Positions 56,726-64,000 of a stretch of DNA of 64,000 nucleotides are shown here, one piece after another. Made by a program: the position numbers and the translations under genes. Source of the stretch: Hyphomicrobiales bacterium (GTDB taxonomy: Bacteria > Pseudomonadota > Alphaproteobacteria > Rhizobiales > Rhizobiaceae). Under the pieces are notes generated by a model that searched no databases, was not told the DNA's origin, and saw only the letters and a program-made list of their open reading frames with translations. The stretch lies in assembly GCA_900472485.1 (NCBI GenBank), contig UCII01000010.1, forward strand, positions 186,001-250,000. The letters run 5' to 3'. Numbering within the stretch: position 1 is the first letter of the stretch; each line of letters starts with the position of its first letter.

Positions 56726-58024
56726 TTACCCCTCGAGATTGAGGCGGATCGCGACCGACCGCGCATGGGCATCCAGCCCTTCGGAATTGGCAAGCGCGAT
56801 CGCCGCCGGCCCGAGCGCGCGAAGCTGCTCCGCTCCAAGCCGGAGAATAGAGGTGCGCTTGACGAAATCCAGCACGGAAAGTCCAGAGGAGAAGCGGGCG
56901 GAGCGGGCCGTCGGCAGCACATGGTTCGAGCCACCGACATAGTCGCCGATCACTTCGGGCGTATGACGGCCGACGAAGATCGCTCCGGCATTGCGAACAC
57001 CGGCCAAAAGCGGCTCGGGATCGTCGACCGCCAGCTCCAGATGCTCGGCCGCGATGCGGTTGGCGAGCGGTATCGCCTGCTTCAGATCGGAGACCAGGAT
57101 GACCGCGCCGAAATCCCGCCAGCTCGCCGCCGCCGTCTGCGAGCGGCTGAGCTGCTTCAGCTGCCGTTCGACGGCCGCTTCGACGGCTTTGCCGAACTCG
57201 GCATCGTCGGTAATCAGGATCGATTGCGCGCTTTCGTCATGCTCAGCCTGCGCCAGCAGATCGGCGGCGATCCAGTCAGGATCGTTATTCTTGTCGGCGA
57301 TGACGAGCACTTCCGACGGGCCGGCGATCATGTCGATGCCGACGGCGCCGAACACTTGGCGCTTGGCTGCGGCCACATAGGCATTGCCAGGGCCGGTGAT
57401 CTTGTAAACCGGCTTGATCGTCTCGGTGCCGTAGGCAAGTGCCGCGATCGCCTGCGCGCCGCCGATACGGTAGATCTCCTCGACGCCGGCCATGCGGGCG
57501 GCGGCAAGCACGGCAGGATTGACGGCGCCGCCCGTGGCCGGCACGACGATGACGATACGCTCGACGCCGGCGACCTTGGCCGGCACGGCATTCATCAGCA
57601 CCGAGCTCGGATAGCTCGCCGTGCCGCCGGGCACATAAAGGCCGACCGCTTCGATCGCCGTCCAGCGCGACCCCAGGCCGACACCGAGATCGTCCTCATA
57701 AATATCGTCCTTCGGCAGTTGCCGGCGGTGATGCGATTCGATGCGGGTGGCAGCAACCTTCAACGCGCCCAGAACTTCGGCCGGAACAGCCTCGATCGCT
57801 GCATCGATCTCCGCTTCGCTGACGCGCATCGCCGTTACCGCGAAATCGACGCCGTCGAACTTTTTGGAATAATCCGCCAGGGCCGCGTCGCCCCGCGCCC
57901 GCACATCGTCGATGATACCGCGCACCACGGTATTCACATCCTCGGACACTTCCCGCTTGGTCGTCAGGAATGCGGCGAACTGCTGCTCGAACCCTTCCGA
58001 CGCCTGATCCAGCCAGATAGCCAA
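56726..58024 (-). CDS. hisD: Histidinol dehydrogenase
   Basis: A 432-residue zinc enzyme catalysing the last two steps of histidine synthesis (histidinol to histidine). It shows VDMIAGPSEVLVIAD-type region (IDMIAGPSEVLVIADK), AQAEHDESAQSILIT and AAEHLELAVDDPEPL with the metal and catalytic residues. The start is TTG 58024 with gagga upstream; it yields MAIWLDQASEGF, matching the usual HisD start, and no in-frame ATG is nearby. Confidence 0.94.
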   Translation of the reverse strand: MAIWLDQASEGFEQQFAAFLTTKREVSEDVNTVVRGIIDDVRARGDAALADYSKKFDGVDFAVTAMRVSEAEIDAAIEAVPAEVLGALKVAATRIESHHRRQLPKDDIYEDDLGVGLGSRWTAIEAVGLYVPGGTASYPSSVLMNAVPAKVAGVERIVIVVPATGGAVNPAVLAAARMAGVEEIYRIGGAQAIAALAYGTETIKPVYKITGPGNAYVAAAKRQVFGAVGIDMIAGPSEVLVIADKNNDPDWIAADLLAQAEHDESAQSILITDDAEFGKAVEAAVERQLKQLSRSQTAAASWRDFGAVILVSDLKQAIPLANRIAAEHLELAVDDPEPLLAGVRNAGAIFVGRHTPEVIGDYVGGSNHVLPTARSARFSSGLSVLDFVKRTSILRLGAEQLRALGPAAIALANSEGLDAHARSVAIRLNLEG

Positions 58025-58082
58025 ACTGATATTCCTCTTTCACTGCGGCCGCCTGCGGCGGCAAAAATCCAACCGTCGCTGC

Positions 58083-58526
58083 CTATTCGCTCGCGTCGGG
58101 ATGCCGAGGCTTATGGGCCGTTTCCCATGCCCCGCCGATATCCGCAAGCTGGGCCTCGATGCATTCGACATCGAGCGCGATCGTGGCGTTGGCGGCAAGG
58201 GCAAGCTCTATCGTGCCGTCAGGCCCCTCGCCCTTCTGCTCGAAGCGGATGGCAAGCAGCGACAACACTTCGTCGCGGTTGCGCCGGTCGAAGCCGCTGG
58301 AGCGCACGGCCTGTACGCGCTTGAACACCAGCGCGGAACGATGGCGTTCGTAAGGCTTGCTGCGCTGATCCGACTGCTCCCAGACGAAACGATTGGCCGC
58401 GAGCGAAAACTGGTCTTGCTTCGGCGCATAGGACATGTCGCCGACCTTGAAGACGCTATCCTGCATATAGGCAGAGATGACATCCAGGTCCTCGGTGTCG
58501 AGTGCCATTAGCTTGAGATCGCTCAT
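58083..58526 (-). CDS. DUF2948 family protein
   Basis: A 147-residue soluble protein starting MSDLKLMALDTEDLDVISAY with VGDMSYAPKQDQFSLAANRF and an acidic C-terminal half. It is the DUF2948 protein found between murA and hisD in rhizobia; function unknown. ATG 58526 is selected because upstream in-frame sequence does not look coding. The stop lies 58 bp before hisD. Confidence 0.88.
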   Translation of the reverse strand: MSDLKLMALDTEDLDVISAYMQDSVFKVGDMSYAPKQDQFSLAANRFVWEQSDQRSKPYERHRSALVFKRVQAVRSSGFDRRNRDEVLSLLAIRFEQKGEGPDGTIELALAANATIALDVECIEAQLADIGGAWETAHKPRHPDASE

Positions 58527-58859
58527 TCGTCCTTTATCCCTAATCGCGCCATCAGGACACCCGGCAAGTACGATTGCCGAGGTTTCTTCATTCTGGACAT
58601 AAAATGCGAGCGCAAAAGACGCAACCGAAGAAAGCGGGCTTGCCCGCTCTCTTCGCGCTGACGGATGGAAATAAGCCCGATCATGCAAAATGCTGTCGCG
58701 CGTTTGCGACAGCGGAATACAGAAAACCGGAAAGCTGCTCGGGGGCATGACAATCGCATATGAACGGAAGTCGCCGCACCCCCTTCTCCCCGGCGGGGAG
58801 AAGGAATTTGCCGCGCCGATTTGCCCATATGCGATTGCTCGGGGGAAAGCGCGAAGGGC
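58527..58859. other. 333-bp intergenic region with nested inverted repeats
   Basis: It lies between murA and the DUF2948 gene, both on the minus strand. It holds a GC-rich hairpin at 58782-58804 (ccttctcccc / ggggagaagg), enclosed by a 12-bp inverted repeat (58751-58762 caatcgcatatg and 58826-58837 catatgcgattg), with a 9-bp direct repeat gctcggggg at 58737-58745 and 58837-58845. No gene is seen. Confidence 0.6.
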
Positions 58860-60152
58860 TTAGTCGCTGATGCGCTCGACCACGGCGCCGCAGCGCGTCA
58901 GCTTGTCTTCCAGCCGCTCGAAGCCGCGGTCGAGGTGATAGATGCGCGACACCAGCGTCTCGCCTTCGGCGGCAAGGCCGGCAATGACGAGCGAGACGGA
59001 AGCGCGAAGGTCGGTCGCCATAACCGGCGCGCCCTTCAGCTTCTGCACGCCTTCGACGCGGGCGGTCTGGCCGGAAAGGGAGATCTTGGCGCCGAGGCGG
59101 GCGAGCTCCTGCACATGCATGAAGCGGTTTTCGAAGATGGTCTCGGTGATATTCGAGACGCCCGAGGAGCGGGTCATCAGCGCCATGAACTGCGCCTGCA
59201 GGTCGGTCGGGAAGCCGGGGAACGGATCGGTGGTGACGTCAACCGGCTGGATGCCGCCGCCATTGCGCATGACGCGGATGCCGTTATTGGTCGGCGAAAC
59301 CACGGCACCGGCGCGCCGCAGGCTTTCGAGCGCGGTGTCGAGCAGCGCGACATCGGTATTCTCAAGCGTAACATCGCCGCCGGCCATGGCGACCGCCATG
59401 GCATAGGTGCCGGTCTCGATCCGGTCGGGCAGCACGCGGTGACGCGCGCCGGAGAGCGAGGTGACGCCCTCGATGGTGATCGTGCTGGTGCCGGCGCCGG
59501 AAATCTTGGCGCCCATGGCGATCAGGCAATTGGCGAGATCGACGATCTCGGGCTCGCGGGCGGCATTGCCGATGACGGTGGTGCCGCGGGCAAGCGTGGC
59601 GGCCATCATCATCACATGCGTCGCGCCGACGGAAACCTTCGGGAAGTCATAGCGCGCACCGATGAGGCCACCCTTCGGCGCGGTGGCATTGATATAGCCG
59701 CCATCGATTTCCATGGTGGCGCCGAGCGCCTGCAGGCCTTCGATGAAGAGATCGACCGGGCGCGTGCCGATGGCGCAGCCGCCCGGCAGCGACACGCGCG
59801 CCTGCCCCTCGCGGGCGAGCAGCGGCCCGATGACCCAGAAGCTCGCGCGCATCTTGGCGACCAGCTCATAAGGCGCGGTCGTATCGACGATGGTACGGCA
59901 GGTGAAATGGATCGTGCGGGAATAGCCGTCTTCCTGGCGCTCGCGCCGGCCGTTGACCGCGACGTCGACGCCGTGATTGCCGAGAATGCGCATCAGGAGC
60001 TCGACATCGGCCAGATGCGGCACGTTTTCGAGCGTCAGTGTATCGCTTGTCAGCAGCGAGGCGATCATCAGCGGCAGGGCGGCATTCTTGGCGCCGGAGA
60101 TCGGAATGATACCGTTGAGCTCATTGCCGCCGACAATCCTGATACGATCCAT
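58860..60152 (-). CDS. murA: UDP-N-acetylglucosamine 1-carboxyvinyltransferase
   Basis: A 430-residue enzyme making the first committed step of peptidoglycan synthesis. It shows the N-terminal motif [20 protein letters not shown], the active-site Cys loop [15 protein letters not shown] (the fosfomycin target Cys is present) and [16 protein letters not shown] ending ([16 protein letters not shown]). Length is standard. It is followed downstream by DUF2948 and hisD on the same strand. Confidence 0.96.
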   Translation of the reverse strand: MDRIRIVGGNELNGIIPISGAKNAALPLMIASLLTSDTLTLENVPHLADVELLMRILGNHGVDVAVNGRRERQEDGYSRTIHFTCRTIVDTTAPYELVAKMRASFWVIGPLLAREGQARVSLPGGCAIGTRPVDLFIEGLQALGATMEIDGGYINATAPKGGLIGARYDFPKVSVGATHVMMMAATLARGTTVIGNAAREPEIVDLANCLIAMGAKISGAGTSTITIEGVTSLSGARHRVLPDRIETGTYAMAVAMAGGDVTLENTDVALLDTALESLRRAGAVVSPTNNGIRVMRNGGGIQPVDVTTDPFPGFPTDLQAQFMALMTRSSGVSNITETIFENRFMHVQELARLGAKISLSGQTARVEGVQKLKGAPVMATDLRASVSLVIAGLAAEGETLVSRIYHLDRGFERLEDKLTRCGAVVERISD

Positions 60153-60297
60153 ATAAGCAATACGGGCGAGGCCCGCCTTTCCTGATAGTTCCGGGCGCCT
60201 TGAAGTCGCGGGCGCCAGGTTTCGTGCACCTAGTAAAACGCGCTCTTTAGACGAAATAGATTAACGCATCAATTCGTTTGATGATGGGCGACATCAA

Positions 60298-60573
60298 TCA
60301 TTGCGATTCGTCCCTTTTTGCGGCGGAATCAGCATTGTCCCCAGCCTTTGCGCCCGGCAGCCCATCCGTCTCGTCGGCCTGCCCGGCGCGCCGCGCCCGC
60401 ACCTGCTGCTTGCGCCGCGCAAGATTCTCGCGCAGCTTCTGCGCCGCACGCTCCCGCCGCCGATCCGCCTCCGTGACCTGCTTGCCGCCGCCCACGGCCT
60501 CGCCTGCCTCGCCGGAGACCGAACCGCCTTGCAAAGCCTGCCCTTCATCGATTTTCGTCTTGTCCGCACCCAT
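60298..60573 (-). CDS. Small charged hypothetical protein
   Basis: A 91-residue, highly charged protein (MGADKTKIDEGQALQ ... AAQKLRENLARRKQQVRARR) with a predicted basic helix or coiled coil in the middle and an acidic, Gly/Asp-rich tail. ATG 60573 is preferred; the extension to 60639 looks non-coding. It lies upstream of murA on the same strand (145 bp), where rhizobia often have a small protein of this kind. Function unknown. Confidence 0.6.
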   Translation of the reverse strand: MGADKTKIDEGQALQGGSVSGEAGEAVGGGKQVTEADRRRERAAQKLRENLARRKQQVRARRAGQADETDGLPGAKAGDNADSAAKRDESQ

Positions 60574-60728
60574 GGCTTCCTCATAGCGGAAAACCTTAGG
60601 CGCCAAAAGACCGACACATTTTTTCCAACGAACTTTCAAAGAACTTGCAATTTGCGGCTTGCACTCTGCCCCGACCTATGGCAATAGCCGCCTCGCCCAA
60701 TACGGCGCAGCCAATCGCGCCACGGAAT

Positions 60729-60803
60729 GCTGCTATAGCTCAGGGGTAGAGCACTCCCTTGGTAAGGGAGAGGCCGAGAGTTCAAATCTCTCTAGCAGCA
60801 CCA
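60729..60803 (+). tRNA. tRNA-Thr (anticodon GGT), CCA encoded
   Basis: The 75-nt sequence begins GCTGCTATAGCTCAGGGGTA, has an anticodon stem ctccc/gggag with loop TTGGTAA (anticodon GGT), the T-arm gagag-TTCAAAT-ctctc, and ends TAGCAGCACCA. The acceptor stem is fully paired. The AT-rich reverse-transcriptase region begins directly after its 3' end, so it may be an integration site. Confidence 0.97.
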
Positions 60804-60951
60804 GTTTTCCCAGAAATTGTTCATTTATTGAGCTTTAGGGGCTTTTGTAACCATCTTTTTTGATACACCATAGCGGTATATGTGATGGTTTTCCGAATGG
60901 CTCACACAACTAGGCGCATAGGCATCTATTGGCTCCGAAAAATGGTGCCAG
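60804..60951 (+). ncRNA. Candidate noncoding RNA of the two-RT (DRT3-like) system
   Basis: This 148-bp non-coding stretch lies between tRNA-Thr and the first reverse transcriptase. It can form a 7-bp perfect stem aaccatc / gatggtt (60849-60855 with 60884-60890), and a second hairpin just before the RT start (60930-60950, tggc-t-cc / gg-t-gcca with a gaaaaat loop). Between them lies a single-stranded-looking CACACA tract (60903-60908). DRT3 systems have an ncRNA near the first RT gene; boundaries and expression here are not known. It may equally be a 5' leader. Confidence 0.45.
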
Positions 60952-62199
60952 ATGTACGATTTTAGCTTCAACAGCCAGAGTCTAAGCCGAGAGCTCTCCG
61001 CGAGCGATTTTACGATCATTCCCGATTTGAGAAATCCTCAGACGCGAACGCAGGTTCTTTCCGCAGCCGAACATCACGCGGAAGCAGGTTTTGACAGCTT
61101 ATACCTGCAAAGATCACGGGTGAAAGGGAGAGATCTCTACCAGTTCGCGACCCTATCAAAAGAACTAACGCTTCGGAAACTGTCCAGAAACATCAAAATG
61201 CTTACCAAGGTCCGTCAGTCAAACAGGGACGAAATTGTAAGAAGTCTAATCGCTCTGTTGGGTGAAGGTGAAGACTTTGAAATCCTTAAGATCGACATCA
61301 AAAACTTTTATCCGTCCATTGACCGAAACTATATCGATGGGCGTCTTCGTTCCGATGAACGCCTCCCCCCCTCGTCGTATAGTGTTTGGCAATCATTCTC
61401 CCGATCGCTTGCCGCGCAAGCGATTCCTGGCCTCCCTCCCGGCCTAAGCTTAAGTGCGACCCTATCAGAATACTGCATGAGAGATTTTGACCGGCGGGTG
61501 GCCAATCTTCCCGGCGTCTACTATTACGCGCGATACGTGGACGATATGATCATTATGTCCACCGGACAACATGGCCCAAATCAACTCCTTAACAATGTCG
61601 CTGATAAATTACCATCAGGATTGGCTTTAAACCTTAAGAAAACCAGAACAATACAGATAAAGCGCAAAGCGGACGCAAGCCCTGCTCCCATTGACGGCAG
61701 TTTCGAATTTTTGGGGTACAGCTTCTCCATATCGCAAAAATATCGTGATGAAAATAGGTTTGTCCGAAAGGTCTCGGTCGACATTGCTGAAAAGAAAGTC
61801 TCTAAACTTAAAAGTAGACTTATTTATACAGTTCTCGACTTCATAAATACCAGGAATTTTCAGGATTTTGAAGACAGAATAAAGCTGATCACCGGAAACT
61901 ATCATATTTACGACTACGATCGAAGCTTTCGGCGAAAAGTCGGTATTTTCTACAACTACCGCCAGATAAACTTCGATCCATCGCCAGGGCTCCACGAACT
62001 CGATAGTTTCTGGAGCAAAATAGTTCTGTCCAGAAATGGCAACGTTTGCAGAAGATTACACCCTTTACTAACACCAAAACAACGGCGAAGATTATTGAAA
62101 TATACTTTTCGTACCTCATACAAACTGCGGACTCATTATCATTTCAGTGCCGACCGGTTAGGTGAGTTAATCGAATGCTGGAAATATGAGAAAAATTAG
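60952..62199 (+). CDS. drt3a: Reverse transcriptase, probable antiphage Drt3a
   Basis: A 415-residue RNA-directed DNA polymerase. RT motif 3 (first catalytic Asp) is ILKIDIKNFYPSID (Asp115), motif 4 is GLPPGLSLSATLSEY (about 160-174), motif 5 is YYARYVDDMII (YVDD at 195-198), and motif 7-like EFLGYSF follows. There is no maturase, endonuclease or integrase domain, which argues against group II introns and retroelements; no msr/msd pair is evident. It is immediately followed, with 14-bp overlap, by a second different RT, the arrangement of DRT type 3. Codon use is AT-rich, unlike the genome backbone, implying horizontal transfer. No Shine-Dalgarno precedes ATG 60952; a hairpin abuts it. Confidence 0.82.
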   Translation: MYDFSFNSQSLSRELSASDFTIIPDLRNPQTRTQVLSAAEHHAEAGFDSLYLQRSRVKGRDLYQFATLSKELTLRKLSRNIKMLTKVRQSNRDEIVRSLIALLGEGEDFEILKIDIKNFYPSIDRNYIDGRLRSDERLPPSSYSVWQSFSRSLAAQAIPGLPPGLSLSATLSEYCMRDFDRRVANLPGVYYYARYVDDMIIMSTGQHGPNQLLNNVADKLPSGLALNLKKTRTIQIKRKADASPAPIDGSFEFLGYSFSISQKYRDENRFVRKVSVDIAEKKVSKLKSRLIYTVLDFINTRNFQDFEDRIKLITGNYHIYDYDRSFRRKVGIFYNYRQINFDPSPGLHELDSFWSKIVLSRNGNVCRRLHPLLTPKQRRRLLKYTFRTSYKLRTHYHFSADRLGELIECWKYEKN

Positions 62200-64000
62200 A
62201 TACATAAAAGGGAATCTGAGACGCGGTGATTTTCTCCGTAGCGTTCTAACGGACACTTCGCCGTACGAGGTTCCGCTTATCGTATCTAATGACGGCTTTT
62301 ACAAAAACCTGACCAATCGAGCGACGTATAGCCGCGAAAACGCGCAACTCATTGATAAAATTATTAGAAATAATAACGAGAAATACACGATACCCTATAG
62401 GTATACTATTACAAAAGATACCAATACTGTCCGACGACTTAGCTTAATCCACCCTTCATCTCAGCTTGAGATGGCCGCATTTTACAAGAAATACGATTCT
62501 TTAATATGCTTCTTTTCTTCAATAGGGCCATTTTCCATTAGACACCCGGAGAAGATCGGAAGCTCATTCTTCTTTCCTACTCCAATCTCTGACGCCAACA
62601 AGTATCGAAATAACAAAATCGACACCACAGAGATCGATAAGTTCGTTCGAAATCCTGCATCTTACTTCGCATATTCTGGATTTGATCGGCTTTATAAGTT
62701 CTACGGCTCAAGCGGTTTTGTACGTTTGGAAAAAAAATATCCGCTAATGATATTGATGGATATCACAAAATGTTTTGACAGCATCTACTCCCACAGTGTG
62801 AGCTGGGCGACAAAATCCGCGGAAAACGCCAAGAAAAACATCTCGGCCTCCTCTTTCGGCAATGATTTCGACAAGCTTATGCAGAAATCGAACTACAGCG
62901 AGACGAACGGAATCTGCATAGGGCCGGAAATAAGTCGAATTTTTGCAGAGATAATACTTCAGAGAGTTGATCTTGAAATTTTGAGGGAAGCGCAAAAAGA
63001 AGAAATTATATTTGGACGAGATTTCGAATGCAAAAGATATGTTGACGACTACATATTATTTTGCAAATCAGAAGCGGTACAAAGTAAAATATTGGCAATC
63101 GTTCGGCACTGCTTAGCTCAGTTCAATCTTCATCTTAACGAGCAAAAGTTCCAGTATTTTACGCGGCCGTTCCTTACACCAAAATCTCATATTATTCATG
63201 CGACAAAGATTCGACTTACTCGTCTCTTTGAATCGATTGTAGAGGTCGCAGGCCCAAACCTTCTCACTCCAAAGCGTATTTTCCGGACTGGTTCGTTTGT
63301 AAAATCGTTCATCTCATCGATCAAAAGCGGATGCTTCGAAGAAGGTGTTAGCTACGATATGGTATCGAACTATGTCATAGCGAGCCTCGCTAGGCGAATA
63401 GATCGGCTTGTTGGAGATTTCGAAAGCGCAATCGACGCGTTTCCGGAATTGCGACCCCAATACGTCAAAGTGATTCTAATTTTCCTTGAGCTGGTATTCT
63501 TTTTTTATACCGTGAATCCCACAGTTGCATCATCTTATAACGTAAGCCGCGCGCTAATTATATCAATGAGGTTCATCGAGACCCAATTTTCCGATGATAT
63601 GAAAATGGTCGCTGAGCATGTACGAGAGTGGGTTAATAACTTCATATTTAACAGCAATACATTGAAGCGCTTGTCGCCTAGATCAAAAATACCTATTGAG
63701 GTGCTAAATGTACTTGTATCGTCATTTGAACTTGGTCATCGTAACTCCATTACCGAGGAATGGCTTTTAGAGCATATAATAGACGTTGATCACCTTGAAT
63801 ATTTTTCGATAGTCTCGTGTCTATACTATATAAAGGATCGATCTGAGTATTCCACCTTACGAGCGAAAATTGAAAAGCAAATTGGCAAGATTCTAAATGG
63901 ATGCGAAAATGTAAAGCGTTCTGCTCACGACGCTTATTTGGCTTTGGACATTCTTGCTTGCCCGTCAGCGTCAATGACCTTAAGGCGCCAAATCTTGACC
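62186..64000 (+). CDS. drt3b: Second reverse transcriptase, probable antiphage Drt3b (3' end outside window)
   Basis: An open frame of 605 codons starts at ATG 62186 and runs off the right edge without a stop. Starting MRKIRYIKGNLRRGDF, it has RT motif 3 PLMILMDITKCFDSIYSHS (Asp192), motif 4 TNGICIGPEISRIFAEIIL, and motif 5 KRYVDDYILFC (YVDD at 285-288), followed by a long helical C-terminal region of over 300 residues with no recognised domain. The CFDSIYSHS form of motif 3 is typical of Abi-like/UG antiphage RTs. The 14-bp overlap with the first RT implies co-translation. Very AT-rich codon use marks it as acquired. The partner role in a two-RT defence complex is inferred. Confidence 0.8.
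   Translation, partial: MRKIRYIKGNLRRGDFLRSVLTDTSPYEVPLIVSNDGFYKNLTNRATYSRENAQLIDKIIRNNNEKYTIPYRYTITKDTNTVRRLSLIHPSSQLEMAAFYKKYDSLICFFSSIGPFSIRHPEKIGSSFFFPTPISDANKYRNNKIDTTEIDKFVRNPASYFAYSGFDRLYKFYGSSGFVRLEKKYPLMILMDITKCFDSIYSHSVSWATKSAENAKKNISASSFGNDFDKLMQKSNYSETNGICIGPEISRIFAEIILQRVDLEILREAQKEEIIFGRDFECKRYVDDYILFCKSEAVQSKILAIVRHCLAQFNLHLNEQKFQYFTRPFLTPKSHIIHATKIRLTRLFESIVEVAGPNLLTPKRIFRTGSFVKSFISSIKSGCFEEGVSYDMVSNYVIASLARRIDRLVGDFESAIDAFPELRPQYVKVILIFLELVFFFYTVNPTVASSYNVSRALIISMRFIETQFSDDMKMVAEHVREWVNNFIFNSNTLKRLSPRSKIPIEVLNVLVSSFELGHRNSITEEWLLEHIIDVDHLEYFSIVSCLYYIKDRSEYSTLRAKIEKQIGKILNGCENVKRSAHDAYLALDILACPSASMTLRRQILT

Noticed and set aside
60952..62199. Group II intron, retron or diversity-generating retroelement as explanation for the first RT
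   Set aside because: No maturase or endonuclease domain, no catalytic intron RNA pattern, no msr/msd inverted repeats recognised, and no template/variable repeat seen; the adjoining second RT fits a defence system better.
62744..63974. Minus-strand open frames (62744-62995 and 63750-63974) inside the second RT
   Set aside because: They are antisense to a continuous 605-codon frame with RT motifs and have no domain of their own.

Overview
The window is chromosomal DNA of an alphaproteobacterium of the Rhizobiaceae, most likely Rhizobium or a close relative. The grounds are high GC with strong third-position G/C bias, rhizobial gene orders (murA / DUF2948 / hisD / UPF0262 / LMW-PTP / infA / maf / yacG / tRNA-Phe; a mannitol-sorbitol smo/mtlK cluster), many sugar and polyol ABC transporters, and short palindromic intergenic mosaics typical of rhizobia. 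No database search was possible; family names come from reading the protein sequences.

Layout. (1) 1-5.6 kb: the end of gltX, lysS, two unknown proteins, a LysR regulator and a DEDD exonuclease. (2) 5.7-11.3 kb: an ABC operon for a polyamine-type substrate ending in an aminobutyraldehyde-type dehydrogenase, matching the E. coli ydcSTUV-ydcW arrangement, followed by two small membrane proteins. (3) 12.4-25.6 kb: a large two-armed catabolic locus. The minus arm holds a sugar ABC transporter, an enolase-superfamily dehydratase, a mutarotase, a Gfo/Idh/MocA oxidoreductase, a MaoC protein, a leaderless solute-binding-like protein and an SDR. The plus arm holds an IclR regulator, a fuconolactonase-like amidohydrolase, a second MaoC protein and a CaiB/BaiF CoA-transferase. 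It combines L-fucose-type acid-sugar chemistry with CoA chemistry. (4) 25.7-32.5 kb: transaldolase, a SorC regulator, an Ada-like methyltransferase, a DUF2244 protein, nth, an EI24/CysZ-like protein and an RpiR regulator.

(5) 32.5-42.3 kb: a mannitol/polyol cluster (SorC regulator, SmoEFGK-type ABC transporter, MtlK, HAD phosphatase, FGGY kinase, RbsD/FucU mutarotase) with no sorbitol dehydrogenase gene at its usual place. (6) 42.5-49 kb: a two-component system, a ROK kinase, CutC, an unknown anchored protein and a DHA2 efflux pump. (7) 49-53.9 kb: a prkA-yeaH-spoVR stress operon. (8) 54-60.8 kb: housekeeping genes bounded by tRNA-Phe and tRNA-Thr.

(9) 60.8-64 kb: directly after an intact tRNA-Thr(GGT), composition drops to AT-rich and two adjacent reverse transcriptases follow. 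The first has 415 aa. The second overlaps it by 14 bp and runs off the window end (at least 605 aa). Both have YVDD catalytic motifs but they are otherwise dissimilar. The pair fits the two-RT antiphage system DRT type 3 (Drt3a/Drt3b). The 148 bp before the first RT contain hairpins and a CACACA tract and are a candidate for the system's noncoding RNA. This is the most interesting feature of the window.
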